DNA of 64,000 nucleotides from Angiostrongylus vasorum (taxonomy: Eukaryota > Nematoda > Chromadorea > Rhabditida > Metastrongylidae), in assembly GCA_018806985.1 (NCBI GenBank), contig JADANN010000384.1, positions 31,552-95,551 of the forward strand, read 5' to 3'. The notes under the pieces were generated by a model that saw only the letters and a program-made list of their open reading frames with translations, was not told the DNA's origin and made no database searches. Shown piece after piece: positions 54,316 to 64,000 of the stretch (the first letter of the stretch is position 1; each line of letters starts with the position of its first letter). Made by a program: the position numbers and the translations under genes.

Positions 54316-56192
54316 GGAGTAATATACCTTAGATATTATTGTCCTAAAATCACTTATCGTTTATACCGAGACTAAATAAAAGTAGGTTTATAAAGAATAA
54401 ATATAGCAGTAAGTAATAACAAGTAGTGATCCAAACATACTAAATAATGGGGAATAATATGAATGAAAAATTTAAACCCGTCCATCTTAAAGCGTAAATT
54501 TAAGGGTCTTAACCATGTTAGCATCTCCAGTACTCTATCCCACTCAAGAAGGGTCGCAATACCCAGTGGCATATTTTAAAATAAGGACTTTGTCCTAGAA
54601 GACGCCGGAATATTTTTAAATCGCACGAGTAATATGAGGATTGAATGGCGAGGTCTAGCCATCGCTTTTCCTTCAAATGCTTGTCAATTATATCTTTTAC
54701 AGGTTTAACAAAACTTTTTATTCTCAGCTTCTATTTATCCATTAGAAGACTGGAGTTTTGTTTTGGTTTTTCATTTATTCACTAGAAAATCCGTGGAAAT
54801 TCAGCTTCAACGAGCACAAGGACCTTCAGCGTTACCGGCTTCACCCTGCCGGTGCAGATGGTTGCCTCAACGGCAGCTGGTGCAGCTGCTCGGGTCCCTG
54901 GTATTGCACCGACTACAGCGGCGGCCAGTGGATTTGTCATGCGTACTGTAATGCAAGCAGTGAGTTCTCATTTCTTTGATAGGTTTAATGAACGTATTTT
55001 TAAAGGACTCGCTAGAACTCTAATTTTTGGGCGATTTCTATGGCTTTGGGTAATCTAGTTGGGAAAGCTCAATTTAGATTCTACCCGTTAGTGAAAACTC
55101 TGTCCATCAGGTGTTTGATGTTCTCGAGCGACAGGGTCGCGCAGCTGGCCTCTCCGATCCTATAATCCAATTCATTTTGGGTCAACTCACTGTCAGCATA
55201 AACTACGAACCACTGGAATGCAAAGACGTAGAAGTTAACCCAACCTGACCCTGCAGCAAACGATTATGGGTACGTTTCGAACACTTTAAGGTCCGTTTGG
55301 CAAATTTAAGGTGTGAAATAAGCAAGTACTCACACTGCCAAGAAAGTTGAATGCTTTCGGTATGGTTCATTAACGGCGGAGGCAAAACTGATTTTTAACA
55401 GGATTGTGTGCCCTAATCGGCTTCCCTTTGTGAATTAATAGTGAAAACAATTTATGTTCCTACTTTCTAACAAGAAATCAGGAAATTGCTATGCATAGAA
55501 CGGATCGTGGAACTCAAACCTCTTCTTACCATCAAATCAAATCATGGACTCATTTTTAGGGCTCTCTAACCCAAAAGTAACCTAAAAAACACCAAAAGTT
55601 TTATGTTAATTTTAATGGCATTAGTTGCAGCAAAAAATGTACAAAGTTCGGTGAACAAAAACCAAAGAAAAACCAAATCCCAATCTTCGTTCTAATAAAG
55701 ATTGTTCAAGATTCAACACGTTTGAAGTTGCTTTGCTACTTTAGGGTGTGCTTTTAAATGATTTTTGTCAGAGACGATTGCATATCGATTGATGATTTGT
55801 TCGACGAAAGCAGAAATTTTCGAAGAGAAATGAAATATTTGCCAAAAAAAAGGTCTACTTGCAGTTATGAACATGATGAAGCCGAAATGCATAATCATTG
55901 GTAACACAGTGACTGCAATTTGCAACGAGGACTGTATGCTGAACAATGCAAACAACATGCTATTGGCTGTTCCACCGCAGCACTTGAGAATTTCAGGAAC
56001 GCTCACGGTTTGAATTCCATTCTTCTTTGTAGTAGTGCGTTTTGAAAAAAAAGATTTCTACAGACCACAAACCCGATCATGGCGAATTGGTCGAGAGAGA
56101 TGTGGCAAGGCGTGGTGAACAGAGTCGTTCGAACCTTGGCCTCGGGTCCGTTCGGATCGAATTTCTTCTCGGCAGTTGCCACCGTCTCATGA

Positions 56193-57584
56193 AACGAGAA
56201 GTCGGCCGACCGAGAACTCAGTCACGTTCTTTGGAATGAACTCATTTATGTGGTTTTTAAAGCCGTTAAAGCATGAAATAAAGTGAACTATTCAGCGACA
56301 AACGTGTTAAATAATCAAAGAAACGTAGAGGGTTGAAATAAAGTGTTTTGTATGAAGAATGTTTGATGCAACAGCAATGTGCAAATTGAGAATTCCCCGT
56401 ATGAAAAATGAGTGGAAAGATATCCAGGTGTTTATAATTGAAGAAAACGTTGCTTGCTCTTTGTACGAAAAACCAGTTTAAACACAAATTTCAGGGATCG
56501 AAACAGCATGCGGTTTTTTGGAATAAATAGCACTGTTTTCCTTTTTTATAAAAGCATTTTAAAAATTCAAACATAGATGCTGCGCAGCGAGAACGTTCCA
56601 CATCTGGTACCATAAACCTAACGGAATAAGATCACAAATAACATCAGAATGACATGCAGTCTATTCAGTCAAACACTTTCATAAGCTTGCAAGGCAAAAC
56701 TCGATAAACATTTTTTTTTCACAGTTTGGGCATTTCCGGCTCTGAAAAAAAGCGATGAGGCCGGAAAGGTCAGTTTGAACAAATGCTGTAACAACAATCT
56801 CGCATCAGAAAAGCGGCTAAAGACTATAGAGACTATAGCGGCTTAACAGAATAAACAGCATAAGTTGGCCACTCAATGGCGCTGTACGCATGGCGTGCGT
56901 TGCGGGAGGAATGGTACATGCCACCGATGGCGTTGCAAACATAACGCATTTGGGAAACACCCGCCACTACTGACATTGCACCGTAGGCAAGCTAAGAAAA
57001 TAGATACAATAATCTTCTAATTACTGAAGGATGAATGTGAATGAATAAGAACGAGTGAGTATGACTGTGAATGAGTTGTGGTGATTGAGGATGACAATGA
57101 ATGATGTTGTGAGGAGTGAATTATCCGCGCTACCGATGGGGGGTATAGTGAGTGACCGTATGTCTCCGCCGTCGAAGGCACCTGGCTTATACTGGCTGCG
57201 GGAGCCCCGTGTGCATATGCAACCGCGGCTACTCTGGATTGTTGATCCTGGACTGCAGTACACTGTACCTAACTGCCTGAAATATCAACGTCATTGGCTT
57301 CATTGTTTCGCAAGGAAGTAGTAAACTGTCCCACTGTTACTCCTCCTCCTTCGGATAAGCCATCGTTGGTGTGCCACTGAAGTCAAACCTGAATCGCTAC
57401 TGTGCCTGAAACACTGAACATAATTCACCGAGTAGATTATAAAAGTTACTTTGCGGTGTTTGATGTGCGACTGTGAGGCGGCCATATATGGACATCAAAC
57501 GTAATTGTTTAGAAAGACAGAGAACTTTTCCAGAGAGAAGTTCTCTATATTCTATTCCAATATTTAGTGAGAGCTCTGCATCAC
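56193..57584. other. 3' flank of gene C, then an unassigned stretch
   Basis: 56193-56770 is shared with copy B's flank and ends in a worn hammerhead-like GGCTCTGAAAAAAAGCG at 56739. After 56780 nothing is recognised, except an irregular GAATGA/GATGA-rich tract at 57030-57110. Confidence 0.45.
56337..56342 (+). promoter_or_regulatory. Polyadenylation signal of gene C
   Basis: AATAAA about 145 bp after the stop codon, conserved with 22600-22605 in copy B. Confidence 0.5.
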
Positions 57585-57780
57585 ATAGCTTTGTTTCAGA
57601 ATTCTTCGTCTTCGCACATAAAAATCCAAAATATAGCGCCATGGAATCATCGGCCGTTTTATGATGTTTTCATGGAAGATGAACAAAACTGAATAAGCAC
57701 CTTCGTATTGTTTTGATGAATTTCCATTAGCATAAGTATCACCATAAAAATTCTCCTTCCACTCTTAACCTTTTTTATTT
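57585..57780. repeat. Short repeat shared with 31545-31710
   Basis: CAGAATTCTTCGTCTTCGCA, GATGTTTTCATGGAAGATGA and CTTCGTATTGTTTTGATGAA match in order. Confidence 0.6.
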
Positions 57781-57965
57781 ACTGCCTATTCTTTTTTAAC
57801 GGCAGGGTATTTTGTGAAATATAGCTTCTATAATGCTGAGATATTTGCAAAACACGGACCGCAGGTGTCTGCGGTGGGGAACGAACGCGCTATTGTCCTT
57901 TCCGGGGGGTAACGCGTTCACCACTGCACCATACGGTTTCTTCGTTTCGCCTGTCTCTCAGCTAT
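57770..57965 (-). repeat. Element c copy
   Basis: TTTATTTACTGCCTATTCTT, CGGCAGGGTATTTTGTGAAA, GGACCGCAGGTGTCTGCGGT, GTAACGCGTTCACCACTGCA and GTTTCGCCTGTCTCTCAGCT give the longest continuous version of the element. Confidence 0.65.
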
Positions 57966-58324
57966 TCCTATCGATCTTTTGCCATTTACTGTCCTTACAC
58001 ATCACTAGGTCCCATAATTCATCAAATTTGGTAAGGATCCAATTCATACTATGCGATGCATCACATACGATGTGTGCCATGCTTTCTAATGAAAGCAACG
58101 AATGTTCATTAAGCGCCGTCTGCATCTCCCCATCTCTCCTTAGTGCACAGAGAAAATAAAATTGTTAATTGAGCTGCCTCATATGATGAGCCAACGTTTT
58201 ATTTCAGTAGTTAATCAATTCCCTTTATTGTTTTTTTTTGAAATGTTCAAAGAAGAACAACGCATGACATGCGAGAAGTTCTTGCACGTTTTCGAATGGG
58301 CAATTCCTGTTTGTTTAATATTTT

Positions 58325-58510
58325 ATTAGGGAAAGGGATAGCACAGCGGAAGTGATGCTAGTCATCACGAGCATAGGTCTAGTTCGATTCCGCTCCTGGC
58401 CAACCAAAGCGTCTCATCCCTCTGGACTCCGGAAATCGGTAGCGGACTTGTCTGCGAAGAAGTAACTCTCTTCAGTCCAACTGGGGCCGCTCCAGAAAAA
58501 AGAAAAGGGA
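58325..58510 (+). mobile_element. tRNA-derived SINE, family b
   Basis: GGATAGCACAGCGGAAGTG (A box), GTCATCACGAGCATAGG, TAGTTCGATTCCGCTCCTGG (B box), CTCATCCCTCTGGACTCCGG. Partner at 29311-29520. Confidence 0.65.
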
Positions 58511-58589
58511 CCGGAAAGAAAAAACTAGTAGAAAGTCGATCCTGGGAACTATTAAGTTTTTTTCTACCAATTTTGAACTTTGCAATAGT

Positions 58590-59128
58590 AGATGTCAAAA
58601 CGGATTTTCCTTGAATTTTCTTTTGTGAATTCCTTCTTTAATAAGCTCACACAAAGTGCTAACGTTTTAACGGTTTCGTCTTCATCAGAGCCGATGATCC
58701 GAGTCGATGGTTCACAGTTGTTCGTGTTCTTGAGGTGGAGTCTTGGTCGCGCATCGAGCAGGGTCTTCCTCAGTGGAGCATCCTTCTCGAATAGGGCATA
58801 ATCACTCGGCGATGATCTTCTACACAGAAGGGAAGTTATCCGAAACGCATCTCTCGGGTATTGCGCGGCATATTTTGAAGTTTCTGTGCAACTATGGTAA
58901 CTTCTACTTCAAAATCTTCCTCGTTATGTCTCTGTATCCCAAAACGCTCCCAGTGGGAAAATTTGATTTAGATTTAAATTTGCCTATTGGTGTTCGTTTA
59001 TACGGATGCAAAGTCTTCTACTCGTTTCGCCAATGTATTCATCTCCCCACGCATCACAAGAGATCAGATGAACCGTAACCCAACTCATGCGATCCCGCCG
59101 CTACCGGTAGGGCAAATTATGCGCTTTT
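58590..59128 (-). mobile_element. Penelope-like element scrap with terminal hammerhead
   Basis: 58860-59128 on the minus strand corresponds to the GIY-YIG region (GATACATTGGCGAAACG-type sequence, with many stops). 58640-58800 is the hammerhead-end sequence shared with 16550-16700 and 62420-62560 (GATGATCCGAGTCGATGG). Confidence 0.6.
58657..58695 (-). ncRNA. Mutated hammerhead motif
   Basis: On the minus strand: ATCGGCT, CTGATGA, AGACGAAACCGTT, AAAACGTT, AGCA. CTGATGA is perfect but GAAA reads AAAA and stem II is disturbed. Confidence 0.5.
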
Positions 59129-59223
59129 GGTAAGGCGTCGTTAACTGAGGGATTCGAACCTTAGCATCGGGTCCATTCGGATCAAATTTCTTATTTCTTC
59201 TCGGCAGTTGCCAACGTCGCATG
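59129..59223 (+). pseudogene. Relic E of the secreted-protein family: exon 5 only
   Basis: The sequence follows exon 5 of copy B from GGTAAGGCGTCGTTAACTGA to the end, and shares B's 7-bp insertion (here ATTTCTT). It therefore comes from the B lineage. It starts within the exon at a junction with PLE sequence. The downstream flank to 60670 continues as in copy B. Confidence 0.7.
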
Positions 59224-59744
59224 AAACGAGAAGTCAGCCGACAGTTTCTTGGAATGACCAAGAAAACTATTTATGTGATTTTTTAAGCTGTTAAAGCATG
59301 AAAAAAAGTGAACTACTTTGCGAAATAATCAAGGAATCGTGGAGGATTGAAATAAAGTACTTTGCACGAGGAATGGTTAATTCAGCAGTAATGAGCCGAT
59401 TGAGAATTTCCATAAGAAAAATGAGTGGAGATATATCCCAGGTGTTTATAACTGAAGAAAACGACTCTTAGTCCGAAAAACCTGTTTAAACACAAATCCA
59501 AGGATCAAAATAGCAAAGGCCCTTTTGGAATAAATGGTACAATTTTGATCCTTGTAAAAAATACTTTGAAGATTCAAAAATAAACACCGCCCAGCGAAAA
59601 CTTTCCACATGTGGCACCATAAACTTAAATGAATGAGATCGCGAATAATATCAATTTGGCATGCGGTCTATTCAGTTAAACACTTTCATAAGCTCGCAGA
59701 GCAGAACTCGATACACATTTTTTTTACACAACTTGAGCATTTCA

Positions 59745-59779
59745 GGCTCTGAAGAAAGCGAAGTAGCGGAAACGTCAGG
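59745..59779 (+). ncRNA. Hammerhead ribozyme motif
   Basis: GGCT, CTGAAGA (59749-59755), AGCGAAGTAGCG, GAAACGTC (59769-59776), AGG. The core is intact and stem II has two to three pairs (GC/GC). Stem I is short. The counterpart at 22871 is degraded. Confidence 0.5.
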
Positions 59780-59787
59780 TATTGTGA

Positions 59788-60018
59788 ATGAATAACTGCT
59801 GTAATAACAACCTTGTATTTTCTCATCAAGAAAACAATGAATTCTCACCAAACACTTCACAGCGCCAATTACCTTGCGGAGGCTTGAATGACTGTCTTTG
59901 TACACGGCAAGATTGCATAATCTGTGATAACGGAAGAGGATGTGACTGCATGAGTTTGGTTACGGTTCACCTGATATCTTCCAGTGGGTGTTGGTTAAGT
60001 AATACATTGGTTAAGTAG
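59788..60018 (+). pseudogene. PLE nuclease-domain relic
   Basis: The frame has QRQLPCGGLNDCLCTRQDC, IICDNGRGCDCMSL and VTVHLISSSGC. The equivalents in PLE III are LVCNRLYDRLC, NGTDGDCMSSG and AVYLIS. It stops before the YIG motif. The paralogue at 23000-23160 is more decayed. Confidence 0.6.
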
Positions 60019-60670
60019 GTGGCCACTTTGTGCCGCTATGAAAGCAAACCAGGATGGGAAAGAATCAGCAAAGCACTCCACTAAGCACGTAGAGAACAGA
60101 AAAGTATAATGTAGGAGATTTTGAAGTCAAGATTACGAATGCCATATAATAATTCCTAAGCGTTCGATATTTCATTTTCTCGGCAAACCATTACTGTTTG
60201 CTCATTGCGGCCGACTGTCCTCCTTAAACATCCGGTAGCTGTCCTTATTATTTCTACAAAACTGCATCACATCTTCATGGCATTGCTTGAAAACACTCAA
60301 ATATTCTGTAGCAGTTGCATACAACATGAAAAGGCGTGATCTGCTGTTCTATCACTCGCTCCTCTTATACCACGTTTCTTTAACGAGACGATAGAATTTA
60401 ATGTAAAGCCGTGCATTTACTTTTTTAGGAAAAATCATGAATCACCTGATAACGTGGAAACGGAAGAAATTTCTATATGAGCGAAAATATTTGGTTCATT
60501 CTTAAATGAAGACATGCATGTTGTTTTTTTATTAATTGTTAGGGGTTAAAATAGCAAATTTGTAGAACTCATTAATTCCTTGCTATTGATTCTTCATGGA
60601 TGCGCAGTGGCCCCTATATCAGCCGTTGATGGCCATGCAAATTTGATCATAGACTTTCAGAAATACCACC

Positions 60671-61344
60671 TTGCAATTCTCACTAACGCGAATCTATTCG
60701 TAGTACGAACACTCAAACATCGGCTAGAATTTCACTTTATGAAATATTTTATATATACCTCTACTGAAGCGAAGAAGAGACGCAAATAGCTCGGCATTGA
60801 TCTATCCGCCAAGGATATGGCACACTTTTAACCCTTTCACGACCGTACGCATTGACTTCAACAGGTGCGCTCCTGCATTTTCCGGTCCGGACATCTTGAT
60901 CTCAATGTGCACGCTATTCCCCGGCTTATTTTTCCGCAGAGTGCTTTTTTGTCAGCGTTTCGTCTAGAGTGCCTTGTGGTCGGCCCTGCAAAATTATATC
61001 CTCGACGGATAATGCTGATCTTCTCTAGAACGTACGATCTTAAAAATCTTAAAATTCCTTTATTATGTTTCACTGGAAATCTTTGATTGAAGTTTCCTCG
61101 ATTAGGACATCCACGATAACATTTAAATGCCGCACGGCTGCTACTACTAGAAATCAAAAGTGATCAACGGTACTCGAAAAACAACTAGTTCCTTCAGCAC
61201 AGAAATAGATTTGAAACCAACACTGTGCCTGTGGTCGTTTTTAAAATAAACAGTTGTTTCACTGGTTAACTGAAAAGTTGGAAGCAGTGGAATTTATTTC
61301 TACAATTACCTTCGTTATCTGATTACGATAGCGTACGGAACGTG
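60671..61344. other. Unassigned stretch, then flank-module start
   Basis: 60671-61160 shows nothing recognisable. 61165-61344 resembles 48555-48750 (ACACTGTGCCTGTGG, GATTACGATAGCG). Confidence 0.4.
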
Positions 61345-61734
61345 CAGGCACAGTCCCTGCGGCCAAATTCTCCGTTGCTCAGGAATTTCGTTAGAACAAG
61401 AACCTACAGCTTATTCACCTTTGTTTAGATGTCATAGAAAATTATCATAAAGGCACTGTCATTACGTTCGAATCGATTGGAAGGTTCATATATTTTGGCC
61501 ACTACGAAAACGCAACGCACGCGGTGACAATAATTCGGTATAGAAATTTTCCAACTTTTTTTTAGAAGTGAAGCGTTAAAGCTCTAGAAAACATAACAAA
61601 GGACTGGTCGTCCGCTAGGCCAAGAACTTTGTGAATTACCAAGCGAATTTCACGACTACCCACTGAGAATAATTTTAGAAGTGTTGAACATTAATGAATA
61701 TTGGAGAGGCACAAAATATTAATGGCAGTGTTAA

Positions 61735-62125
61735 CTTTTTTATTTACTGCCTATTACAATTCTTCACGGCAGGGTATTATGTGTGGAGCAACCACAATGA
61801 TGCTCAGGTATTTGCAAAACTCCGGATTGTAGGTGTATGCGATTGGGAAATTCTTTTTTACTCTTTCCAGTGGCAAACGCGTTCACCACCGCACCGTGTG
61901 GGTTCTTCGTTTCGCCTGTCTCTCAGCTGGTTCTTTCGAGCGGTGCCATCAGAAACCACCCGTCAACAACGATGATTTGGAGAGCCCAAACCTGCTATAA
62001 ATCCAGTTAAAGCTGATGCTGTATTCGAAATTACAATGTTAACCCTTTTTATTTACTGCCTATTACAATTTTTCACGGCAGGGTGTTATGTGTGAGACAA
62101 CCACAATGATGCTGAGATATGATGA
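61735..62125 (-). repeat. Two element c copies in the right module
   Basis: Counterparts of 457-900, here with CGGCAGGGTATTATGTGTGG and CGGCAGGGTGTTATGTGTGA. They are nearer the consensus than the left pair. Confidence 0.55.
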
Positions 62126-62419
62126 TAATGGTTGTTCAGCACAGTGCATATTATCAATAACTCTCAAAAGTTTTTAAAAAAACTTCAGGCAAACACTATA
62201 ATACTAAGCCAACAGAAAGTGACTATAGGAAGAGTGTGCAAAAAATGCCGTGCATTCCACAAGTCGTTCTCCTCTAAACACTCTTGAAAAAGGAAGGGAA
62301 ACAGTGAAGGGAGTAGAATTACTAGTCAGATGAAATGTTCTGTTCCGAAATTGTTCATTAAGACATTTTGTAACCTTTAATTGATAAACTAAACCTCAGG
62401 TTGATAAATAACTTTATTC

Positions 62420-62456
62420 GGCCAACGTTTCGACGTCTTCGTCTTCCTCAGAGCAG
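62420..62456 (-). ncRNA. Hammerhead ribozyme motif
   Basis: On the minus strand: CTGCT, core CTGAGGA, A, stem II GACG-AAGA-CGTC, GAAACGTT, GGCC. Core and stem II are perfect. Stem I is three pairs including a G-U. It is absent from the left module copy. Confidence 0.65.
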
Positions 62457-62713
62457 ATGATCCGAGTCGATGGTCCACAAACGTTCGTACTCTCAATGTG
62501 GTGTCACAATCGTTCCATCAAGTCGAATCTTCTTCAGTGGAGCACCCCTGAGGTATCCCTTGAGGCAACCTTATCCGGAGATACTCTTTGTTGTTGATAG
62601 TGATGGTCAGGCCATAACAACATATTTCTATCCATCCTACAACATTCAGTATTGTATTAGCTAGACACCATATCGAGTATAAGAACGACCGTGGACCATT
62701 GACACGGACCATC

Positions 62714-62748
62714 GGCCCTGAAGAAGGAAACGACGTAGAAACCTTAGC
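62714..62748 (+). ncRNA. Mutated hammerhead motif, opposite end
   Basis: GGCC, CTGAAGA, a poor stem II (AGGAAACGACGTA), GAAACCTT, AGC. It corresponds to 1379-1413. Confidence 0.4.
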
Positions 62749-64000
62749 ATAATAAACCTCTTTATCAACGTCGTGCTAGCTCACTGAGAAAAGAATACAA
62801 ATTGATTAGTCATCATAATCACTGATGATTACTTTGGAAAAGTCATGAGGATTCGATGGCTTAGACGAAATTTGAACAAGTAGTGGAAAATGTAGCTTTT
62901 GCAGTACCCATTTTACACTCCTCTTAATCACACCAGAACAACTGTGAAGCACAAATACTGGAAACGTAAAGGTGCTGAGAAAAACTTGCAAGAATGTCTA
63001 GCATTTCGTGAGTGATCGCAATTGAAACACTCATTAAACAGGATCCGTCAAGGCAATACAATTACTCGTAAGATCACTAGTAGACAAAACTGCCTAGTAG
63101 CAAATTTTGGTCTTCCTTGTAGACGAAGAAGGAATAGAGAGACGTAGACGGCGCTCCGTAAGCATCTGTTTTTATTAGAAACCTAGGGACACTTAATAAG
63201 TTTGGCAGAGAAAGCCGCAGCTCAGTGTCGCTGCGAACGGCTTTTTAACGGAGGCTCAGTTTCTTTTTCTCATTTGAAAGGGCTTTCTGGGTCCTATTAA
63301 AATGCAGCATATTAGTGCGACCTGACAGCACTCCATGTTCTGATGTAGCTGCCTTTCGTCGACGCGGTTCTTTAACCTTCCAGTGAAATTCTGCAGATGA
63401 GCTTTTTAAGGCTACGGAGCAACATGATCATCAAAGGAGAAGATCTCGCGGCCGCATTATATTGAAAAGAAAAACGAAAAGGGCTAAATGGATGTGATTT
63501 CCGCTTCTTTGGAATTTGCTGATGAGATGTTGCTTGTCGAAAATTGTGGTCATTTTTCGTCATTCGATAAATCCATCGATAGAGTTTTTCCTCAAATTGC
63601 ATCGCTTAACGACGGCATTTTCTTGATTTTGGATTTCCTTAATTGTGAGAAAGCTAAAAATTGTATGGCACTGTAATAAAAGTGAGATGGCAGAGACCAA
63701 TTTATGCCGTAGTAGTTGGGAAACCAACTCATTCGATGAATTATTTTTAAGCAATCGTCCACCCATACGTCGATCTCACTCAAAATTTGCCATACTTGAC
63801 ACTTCATCTATCGATTTCTATGTGTTTCTGAATAAGAGAGTCCTCAATGTGAAGGACGACCACAATGAAGACGATGATTCGAAGATATTCGTTTTCAATC
63901 TAGCAGTTCCGGAAAATGTAAAACTCCTGGAAATGTGAAAAAGGTCTTTGTATTTGTGATGCATGTTCCGATGCAAGCAGTGTGTTCGGAATTTTAGACG

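Larger units (their letters stand above)
53505..56192 (+). pseudogene. Secreted-protein family copy C (five exons, one frameshift)
   Basis: Exons: 53505-53586, 54805-54959, 55111-55269, 55865-56007 and 56064-56192. The ATG is present. The predicted product is about 221 residues: a signal peptide (LLLSLLSIAAVLGCG, cleavage near Cys22), a TRTFSVTGFTLPVQM strand, an Ala-rich stretch, VFDVLERQGRAAGLSDPIIQ and LGQLTVSI at about 80-109, LECKD (Cys116), KCIIIGNTVTAICNEDC (Cys140, 151, 155) and a Trp-containing end NWSREMWQGVVNRVVRTLA closing at TVS-stop. It is probably secreted; function unknown. All donors and acceptors fit. The only defect seen is +2 bp near the end of exon 3 relative to copy B, giving TGA at 55246-55248. 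If that is a sequencing or assembly error the gene could be functional. Intron 1 (1.2 kb) holds a repeat insert. Confidence 0.8.
59224..60670. repeat. Duplicated 3' flank (pair with 22480-23860)
   Basis: Colinear with the region after gene B, ending at GGATGCGCAGTGGCCCCT and GAAATACCACCTTGC. It contains a PLE relic. Confidence 0.75.
62397..62812. mobile_element. Short element with a hammerhead motif in each inverted end
   Basis: The reverse complement of 62397-62490 lines up with 62660-62765. Shared order: GTGGACCAT.GAC.CGGA.CATC, hammerhead, ATAA.., TTTATCAAC. The outer sequence GATAAATAACTTTATTCGGC and the end TTTATCAACGTCGTG match the ends of the element at 16498-17330. About 200 bp lie between the arms, with no coding capacity. 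It is read as a non-autonomous, retrozyme-like PLE derivative. Confidence 0.6.
61345..64000 (+). repeat. Right copy of the 2.5-kb flank module (pair with 99-2578)
   Basis: The match to the left copy runs to the last base of the window, so the repeat continues beyond it. It keeps the pieces missing on the left: the hammerhead end at 62397-62481 and 63138-63230. In copies A and C, exon 1 starts about 200-220 bp after the GCAGTT landmark (63902 here). Confidence 0.85.

Overview
The window looks like AT-rich nuclear DNA from a nematode, most likely a strongylid such as a hookworm. The reasons are short introns with TTTCAG-like acceptors, RTE-type LINE remains, several Penelope-like elements (PLEs) and tRNA-derived SINEs. 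This is inferred from the sequence and not confirmed by a search. There are no operons, rRNAs or bacterial genes. Most of the 64 kb is nested and duplicated repeats.

The only host-like genes are copies of one five-exon family that would encode a small secreted protein of about 221 residues. Three copies lie on the plus strand: A at 11.0-12.7 kb, B at 19.8-22.5 kb and C at 53.5-56.2 kb. Copy D is on the minus strand at 28.4-30.5 kb. Fragments remain at 3.05-3.3 kb (F) and 59.1-59.2 kb (E). Exon sizes and phases are conserved (about 82, 155, 157, 143 and 129 bp), yet every copy has at least one disabling change. C is closest to intact, with one frameshift at the end of exon 3. Each unit has a shared 5' flank of about 2.5 kb. 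That flank also occurs at both window edges (99-2578 and 61345-64000), so another gene copy probably starts just past the right edge.

Region by region: 0-3.3 kb is the left flank module and gene relic F, cut by a SINE and a LINE. 3.3-6.4 kb is a decayed RTE LINE. 6.4-8.1 kb is a duplicated repeat block and a PLE scrap. 8.1-12.7 kb is unit A. 13.7-17.9 kb holds PLE derivatives with hammerhead ribozyme motifs. 18.8-24 kb is a LINE fragment and unit B. 24-27.9 kb is repeats. 28.4-30.8 kb is unit D. 32.7-37.6 kb is a head-to-head pair of PLEs. 37.7-50.4 kb is repeat blocks, further PLE pieces and SINEs. 50.7-56.8 kb is unit C. 57-61 kb is repeats and relic E. The right copy of the flank module follows.

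The most interesting feature is a set of about a dozen and a half short motifs with the hammerhead ribozyme core (CTGANGA, a stem-loop, GAAACGTH), lying at the ends of PLEs and of small non-autonomous derivatives. In the best ones stem I and stem II pair well, but stem III is only the palindrome ACGT with no loop. This suggests that cleavage, if it occurs, needs two RNA copies. One such element has terminal inverted repeats, a 9-bp direct repeat at its edges and an empty paralogous site elsewhere in the window.
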